A DNA stretch of 43,366 nucleotides from Methylobacteriaceae bacterium (GTDB lineage: Bacteria; Pseudomonadota; Alphaproteobacteria; Rhizobiales; Beijerinckiaceae): NCBI GenBank assembly GCA_019244955.1, contig JAFASC010000051.1:1-43366 (forward strand), written 5' to 3'. The notes beneath the pieces are model-generated. The model saw nothing but the letters and a program-made list of their open reading frames with translations, was not told where the DNA came from and made no database searches. The translations under genes and the position numbers were made by a program. Of the stretch, positions 39,440 to 43,366 are shown piece after piece. Each line of letters opens with the position of its first letter. Positions within the stretch are counted from its first letter, which is position 1.

Positions 39440-39973
39440 ATGAACATGAAAACAGCACTGATTGGATCTTTCGCAGCGGCAGCGGCTCTCCTTGCCGTGT
39501 CTGCGGATGCGAATGCACGCTCCTGGCACTACAGAAGCACGTCCTGCGGCCCGAGCGCGACGATCATCAAGCATCACCGTTATGGTTTCGTCGGCAGCGA
39601 CCGCGATTATGGCGTGCGTTCTCGCACTTATATCCGCGGCGAGCGCTACGGTACGCGCGGCGCGTCCGTCCGTTATGGCGTGCGCGGTCACGAGCGCGGC
39701 GGCGTGAACGTCAACATCAACGCGCGTATGCGCGGTGGTGAAGATCGGCACGGGACGCGCCTCTCCGGCACGAACCGCAACATGGGCGGCGCGGCCGGCA
39801 CGAGCGGCGCGACAGGACGCAGCGTCTCGCCGAGCAATACTGGAAAATCCGGCGGCGCATCCATGGGCGGCGCTGCTAAGACCGGCGGCGGCACCAGTGG
39901 CGGGCTCGGCGCATCCGGCGGCGGCAGCTCCGGCGGCATGGGTTCCGGTGGCGGTGGCGGCGGCAGCCGTTAA
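39440..39973 (+). CDS. Secreted Gly/Ser/Arg-rich hypothetical protein
   Basis: MNMKTALIGSFAAAAALLAVSADANARS signal peptide; Gly-rich tail GGGTSGGLGASGGGSSGGMGSGGGGGGSR; terminator follows. Confidence 0.7.
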   Translation: MNMKTALIGSFAAAAALLAVSADANARSWHYRSTSCGPSATIIKHHRYGFVGSDRDYGVRSRTYIRGERYGTRGASVRYGVRGHERGGVNVNINARMRGGEDRHGTRLSGTNRNMGGAAGTSGATGRSVSPSNTGKSGGASMGGAAKTGGGTSGGLGASGGGSSGGMGSGGGGGGSR

Positions 39974-39998
39974 CAGCCGTTAACAGACGCCTCGATCT

Positions 39999-40030
39999 GC
40001 CGGGGACCTGAACGGTCCCCGGCCTTTCCT
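39999..40030 (+). terminator. Rho-independent-type terminator
   Basis: GCCGGGGACC-TGAAC-GGTCCCCGGC then CTTTCCTGTCTT; 26 bp after the stop at 39973. Confidence 0.8.
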
Positions 40031-40401
40031 GTCTTGCCCTGTCTTGGCGCGAAGCTTGAACACGCACGCCTCGCGTCATCGAAGTGATCGAGTAAGCGTA
40101 CGCATTTGAACTACACGTATGCGGGCAAGCCCGCCTCTATGGGGCGCTCTCGCCCTCCGATTAAATCGTCTTCGGTGCGAGCGTCCCGATGCAGGACGTC
40201 GTTTCTGAGCTGCTTCGCCCACTGGACGACCGCGATAGACTTCGCGGCGAACGCATGGCGCGCGCCGCCAAGCAAGGCGGACGCGGGCTGACGCGGCGCC
40301 GGCTCGCGCCGAAGCTTGTCAGACGCAGATTGCGGCGTCGGCGCAGCGCTCCGAACCCGTCACAGGTGGCGTGAGTGCGCCAGCCGCCTTAACATCGCGG
40401 C

Positions 40402-41148
40402 ATGCGACGACGCCCTATTTCGCCGAGCCACCTCGCGCTGCGGAATTTGGTCCTCGCGCTTTGTGTCGCCGCTGCGGCTTTGCCGGCGCGCGCCGATTCT
40501 GTCACCCCGATCTCGCCCGCGCTTTGCGCGGAGATGAAAGCGCATCGCGTGATGCGCGCCGACGCGCCCGTCGGCTGCGAGCGGCTCGCGCTCGTGCGCT
40601 TTACCTACATCGGCTTCGACGGGCGCGAACATGCAGACGGTGAGCTCGTCGTGCTCGACGCGCTCGCCGATCAGGTGGCTCGCATCTTCGCCGCGCTGCG
40701 CGCGCGCCGCTTTCCGTTGCAGCAGGCGCGGCTGATGAACGCCTATGACGGCGACGATGACGCCTCGATGGACGCGAACAACACCTCCGCCTTCAACGAC
40801 CGCAACGTCGTCGGCACGCAATCCATCTCGATGCACGCTTACGGCGCGGCGATCGACATCAATCCGGTGCAAAATCCGGCCTACGATCGCGTCAACGGCA
40901 TGCGCGTGCTGGTGCCGCAGGCCGGCGCCGCTTATGCGCAGCGCTCGCCGCTGCGCTCCGGCATGGCCGAGAGCGTCACGCAGGTTTTCGCCGCGCACGG
41001 ATTTACCGTGTGGGGCGGGCGTTTCCGCGATCCCGATTATCAGCACTTCACGATTCCTCGTGCGCTCTCACAAAAGCTCATACGCTTGCCGCCGCGCGAG
41101 GCGCGCGCGATGTTCGACGCCGCCGCCGGGCACGGAGCAAAAAAATGA
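40402..41148 (+). CDS. M15-type D-Ala-D-Ala carboxypeptidase / extensin-like protein
   Basis: GTQSISMHAYGAAIDINPVQNPAYDR...HGFTVWGGRFRDPDYQHFTIPR, zinc-peptidase motifs of the M15/extensin-like family. Confidence 0.85.
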   Translation: MRRRPISPSHLALRNLVLALCVAAAALPARADSVTPISPALCAEMKAHRVMRADAPVGCERLALVRFTYIGFDGREHADGELVVLDALADQVARIFAALRARRFPLQQARLMNAYDGDDDASMDANNTSAFNDRNVVGTQSISMHAYGAAIDINPVQNPAYDRVNGMRVLVPQAGAAYAQRSPLRSGMAESVTQVFAAHGFTVWGGRFRDPDYQHFTIPRALSQKLIRLPPREARAMFDAAAGHGAKK

Positions 41149-41351
41149 TCGGTAAACGCGTGCAGTTCGACGACGAGACCTGGGCGGCGGTCAACCTGTT
41201 GCGCCAGGAGCGCCGCCGCTCGTTCCAGCAGCTCGCCGACGAAGCCTTCCGCGATCTCCTGGAAAAATACCACCGGCCGACCGACCTGAAGACGCAGCTG
41301 AAGGAGAGCGCCGGGATATCGCCGAAGAAGTCGCGCAAGTCGAAAGGTTAA
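41145..41351 (+). CDS. Small ribbon-helix-helix-like protein
   Basis: MIGKRVQFDDETWAAVNLLRQERRRSFQQLADEAFRDLLEKYHRPTDLKTQLKESAG; ATGA overlap with the M15 gene. Confidence 0.7.
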   Translation: MIGKRVQFDDETWAAVNLLRQERRRSFQQLADEAFRDLLEKYHRPTDLKTQLKESAGISPKKSRKSKG

Positions 41352-41417
41352 GCCGCATTGCCGCGCGCCGCGCGCCGCCTACTTACCTCGGCAGCTATCC
41401 GGGCGGAGACCTGCCAC

Positions 41418-41654
41418 ATGAGAACCTCGCTTGCCCTGATGCTCGCGGCAGCCGCGCTGGTGACGGCGCTGCCGGCCGCGACGCAGTCGCATCGCTCGCG
41501 TCAGCACGCCCCGGCTTACGCGGAGGGCCGCAGCGTCTACGCCCCGCCGCAAAGCGCCTGCATCCCGCTTTGCGCGCGCGACACCTCGCCCTGCGATCCG
41601 CCGTATTTCAAGGCGGCCGACGGGCGTTGCGACTATCCGATGATCGGGCGCTAG
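41418..41654 (+). CDS. Small secreted Cys-containing protein
   Basis: MRTSLALMLAAAALVTALPAATQS...SACIPLCARDTSPCDPPYFKAADGRCDYPMIGR. Confidence 0.65.
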   Translation: MRTSLALMLAAAALVTALPAATQSHRSRQHAPAYAEGRSVYAPPQSACIPLCARDTSPCDPPYFKAADGRCDYPMIGR

Positions 41655-41663
41655 GAGGGGCCC

Positions 41664-41975
41664 ATGCGCGCACGCATCGCGGCCTTCGTTGTCGCCGGCA
41701 TCGCAAGTGCGGCGCTCGCAAGTGCAGCGCGCGCCGAGACGCTCTGCCCCGACGGCACGTTTGCTTCAGGCGATTCCTGCATCCTGTCGTTCGACGGCTC
41801 GCACGTGATCGGCGGCCCGAAGACGGTGCCCGATGTCGTCTATGTCGACGTCCGCACCGCCGCGCGTCTCTTGCGCTACGACGCCGAATATCGCATCGGC
41901 CAGCCGCAGCGAAACCGCATCCTCGATGCGCCGCCGGGCACGCCGGCAATCGAGATCCCGCGGCTCGGCAGATAA
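41664..41975 (+). CDS. Small secreted hypothetical protein
   Basis: MRARIAAFVVAGIASAALASAARAETLCPDGTFASGDSCILSFDGSHVIGGPKTVPDVVYVDVRTAARLL... Confidence 0.68.
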   Translation: MRARIAAFVVAGIASAALASAARAETLCPDGTFASGDSCILSFDGSHVIGGPKTVPDVVYVDVRTAARLLRYDAEYRIGQPQRNRILDAPPGTPAIEIPRLGR

Positions 41976-42054
41976 GCGCAGCGTTCACGCCGGGTTCACG
42001 CGCATGCGCTCAGGCTCGTGTCACTCGAGGAGAACACGAAAAGGAGTATCTCCC

Positions 42055-42357
42055 ATGAGAACACTGAGAACACTGATCGCACTTGCCGCCCCGGCGATCG
42101 CCGGCGCATTACTGATGACGACGCCGAGCGCCGCAGCGCCGTTCTCGCCGGCGCGCCCAGAAGCCGCGCCGCTCACGACGCAGATACAGTACGGTTACGG
42201 CGAGCGCCGTGAAGAATATCGCGAGCGCGATTATGATCGCGACCGCTGGCACGACGACCGCCGGCGCTGGCGCGACGACGACCGCGACGATTGGCGCCGC
42301 CGCGAGCGGCGCCGCGTGTTCTGCCGCATGCACCCGGAGGAATGCGACCGCTACTGA
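42055..42357 (+). CDS. Small secreted protein with Arg/Asp-rich charged tail
   Basis: MRTLRTLIALAAPAIAGALLMTTPSAAAPFS...ERREEYRERDYDRDRWHDDRRRWRDDDRDDWRRRERRRVFCRMHPEECDRY; good SD. Confidence 0.68.
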   Translation: MRTLRTLIALAAPAIAGALLMTTPSAAAPFSPARPEAAPLTTQIQYGYGERREEYRERDYDRDRWHDDRRRWRDDDRDDWRRRERRRVFCRMHPEECDRY

Positions 42358-42420
42358 ATGGCGGCGTTGCGCCGCACTGAACGGGCCGGTCTTTGCGCCG
42401 GCCCGAAACGTTAGCGACAC

Positions 42421-43209
42421 ATGCAAACCTCCGGTGATATCCGCACGAGCAAAGTCCCGGAAGTCACGCTCGGCTTCTGGATCATCAAGATCGCGGCGAC
42501 GACGCTCGGCGAGACCGGCGGCGACGCCGTCACGATGACGCTGAACCTCGGCTATCTCGTCGGCACCGCGATTTTCGCCGCCATCTTCGTGGCGCTCGTC
42601 GCGGCGCAGATATCGGCGAAGAAATTCCACCCGTTCCTGTATTGGGCGGTCATCGTCGCCACCACGACGGTCGGCACGACGCTGGCCGATTTCTGCGACC
42701 GCTCGCTCGGCATCGGCTATGTCGGCGGCTCGAGCGTGCTCTTCCTGCTGCTCATCGCCTGTCTCGGCCTCTGGTACCGCACGCTCGGCACGGTGTCTGT
42801 CGCCTCGATCCGCTCGCCGCAGGCGGAGGCGTTCTACTGGGCGACGATCCTGTTCTCGCAGACGCTCGGCACCGCGCTCGGCGATTTCCTCGCGACCTCG
42901 GCCGGGCTCGGCTACGAGGGCGGCGCGCTGGTCTTTGCCGCCGGCCTGGCGCTCGTCGCCGCCGCCTATTTCTTCACTGGCATGTCGCGCACGGCTTTGT
43001 TCTGGGCGGCGTTCATCCTGACGCGGCCGCTCGGCGCGACGCTCGGCGATTTCCTCGATAAGCCGCATGCGGCGGGCGGCCTCGCGCTCGGCCGCTTCTA
43101 TGCCTCGGGCGTGATTTTGGTGTTCATCGTGGTGTGCATCGCGATCCTGCCGCAACGCGCCGGGCGCCATCCGGGCGAGGACGAGGGCCGGCAAGCGGCG
43201 GGGGTGTGA
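42421..43209 (+). CDS. COG4705-like integral membrane protein with four internal repeats
   Basis: Repeated LGFWIIKIAATTLGETGGD / LYWAVIVATTTVGTTLADF / FYWATILFSQTLGTALGDF / LFWAAFILTRPLGATLGDF; about 8 TM helices. Confidence 0.82.
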   Translation: MQTSGDIRTSKVPEVTLGFWIIKIAATTLGETGGDAVTMTLNLGYLVGTAIFAAIFVALVAAQISAKKFHPFLYWAVIVATTTVGTTLADFCDRSLGIGYVGGSSVLFLLLIACLGLWYRTLGTVSVASIRSPQAEAFYWATILFSQTLGTALGDFLATSAGLGYEGGALVFAAGLALVAAAYFFTGMSRTALFWAAFILTRPLGATLGDFLDKPHAAGGLALGRFYASGVILVFIVVCIAILPQRAGRHPGEDEGRQAAGV

Positions 43210-43297
43210 AGGGCGCTGCGGCGACGGTGACCGCGACGAGTGGCGCGGGCGTCAACTGCGCGCGTAGCTCGGGAGGCGTGAAAAGGCCTGCAGCAGG

Positions 43298-43324
43298 TCA
43301 TTGCGAGCGGAGCGAAGCAATCCA
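43298..43324. repeat. Dispersed intergenic repeat TCATTGCGAGCGGAGCGAAGCAATCCA
   Basis: Imperfect palindrome ATTGC...GCAAT matching a widely seen bacterial repeat whose antisense reads as spurious 'MDCFA.LAMT' (present in ORF 43098-43325). Confidence 0.7.
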
Positions 43325-43366
43325 TAGCCGCTGCTTGATTGGTCTCGCGGTACGCTTGCTGGTGCT

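Noticed and set aside
40106-40374. Two small plus-strand ORFs between the Gly-rich protein and the M15 peptidase
   Set aside because: No recognisable features, Arg-rich, no convincing RBS; region left as unexplained intergenic sequence.
42109-43194. 361-aa minus-strand ORF opposite the COG4705-like gene
   Set aside because: Composition almost wholly R/A/E/D, typical antisense artefact; the plus strand encodes a convincing repeated membrane protein.
43098-43325. 75-aa minus-strand ORF beginning MDCFAPLAMTCC
   Set aside because: Translation of a dispersed non-coding repeat.

Overview
High-GC alphaproteobacterial chromosomal segment (gene content and order suggest Hyphomicrobiales/Rhizobiales; inference). 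I see no rRNA, tRNA, CRISPR array, transposase or phage gene. Left to right: partial mscL; an SSS-transporter/PAS/HisKA/REC hybrid kinase; an HCCA-isomerase (DsbA-like) gene; a beta-oxidation operon (acyl-CoA dehydrogenase, thiolase, FadJ-type fusion); a PodJ-like SEL1 polarity protein; the four-protein ligase-associated DNA-damage-response set, split into a minus-strand helicase+PdeM arm and a plus-strand exonuclease+ligase arm followed by mutS; small secreted proteins; mipZ; an FAD monooxygenase; a zf-CHCC protein; a hydrolase; cysE; a DUF3126-like protein; gamma-carbonic anhydrase; tandem-PilZ and PAS proteins; rhomboid; yidD; an IscU-like scaffold; folE; a second (LigC-like) ATP-dependent ligase; a copper copC/copD cluster; an M15 peptidase; small secreted proteins; and a four-repeat membrane protein (COG4705-like). 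The observations most worth follow-up are non-coding: (i) a 15-bp RNA hairpin that buries the whole Shine-Dalgarno and start codon of the isomerase gene, with wobble pairs that fit only the transcribed strand; (ii) a ~140-nt stretch (20049-20180) packed with consecutive and mutually exclusive hairpins ahead of a small secreted protein; (iii) a stem-loop carrying an 11-nt direct repeat after copD. Protein-level items include an apparent internal duplication of DUF3126, a 35-aa DUF2474-like membrane peptide overlapping the mutS stop, and a secreted protein coupled to pdeM. All family calls come from reading the sequence; no database search was run.
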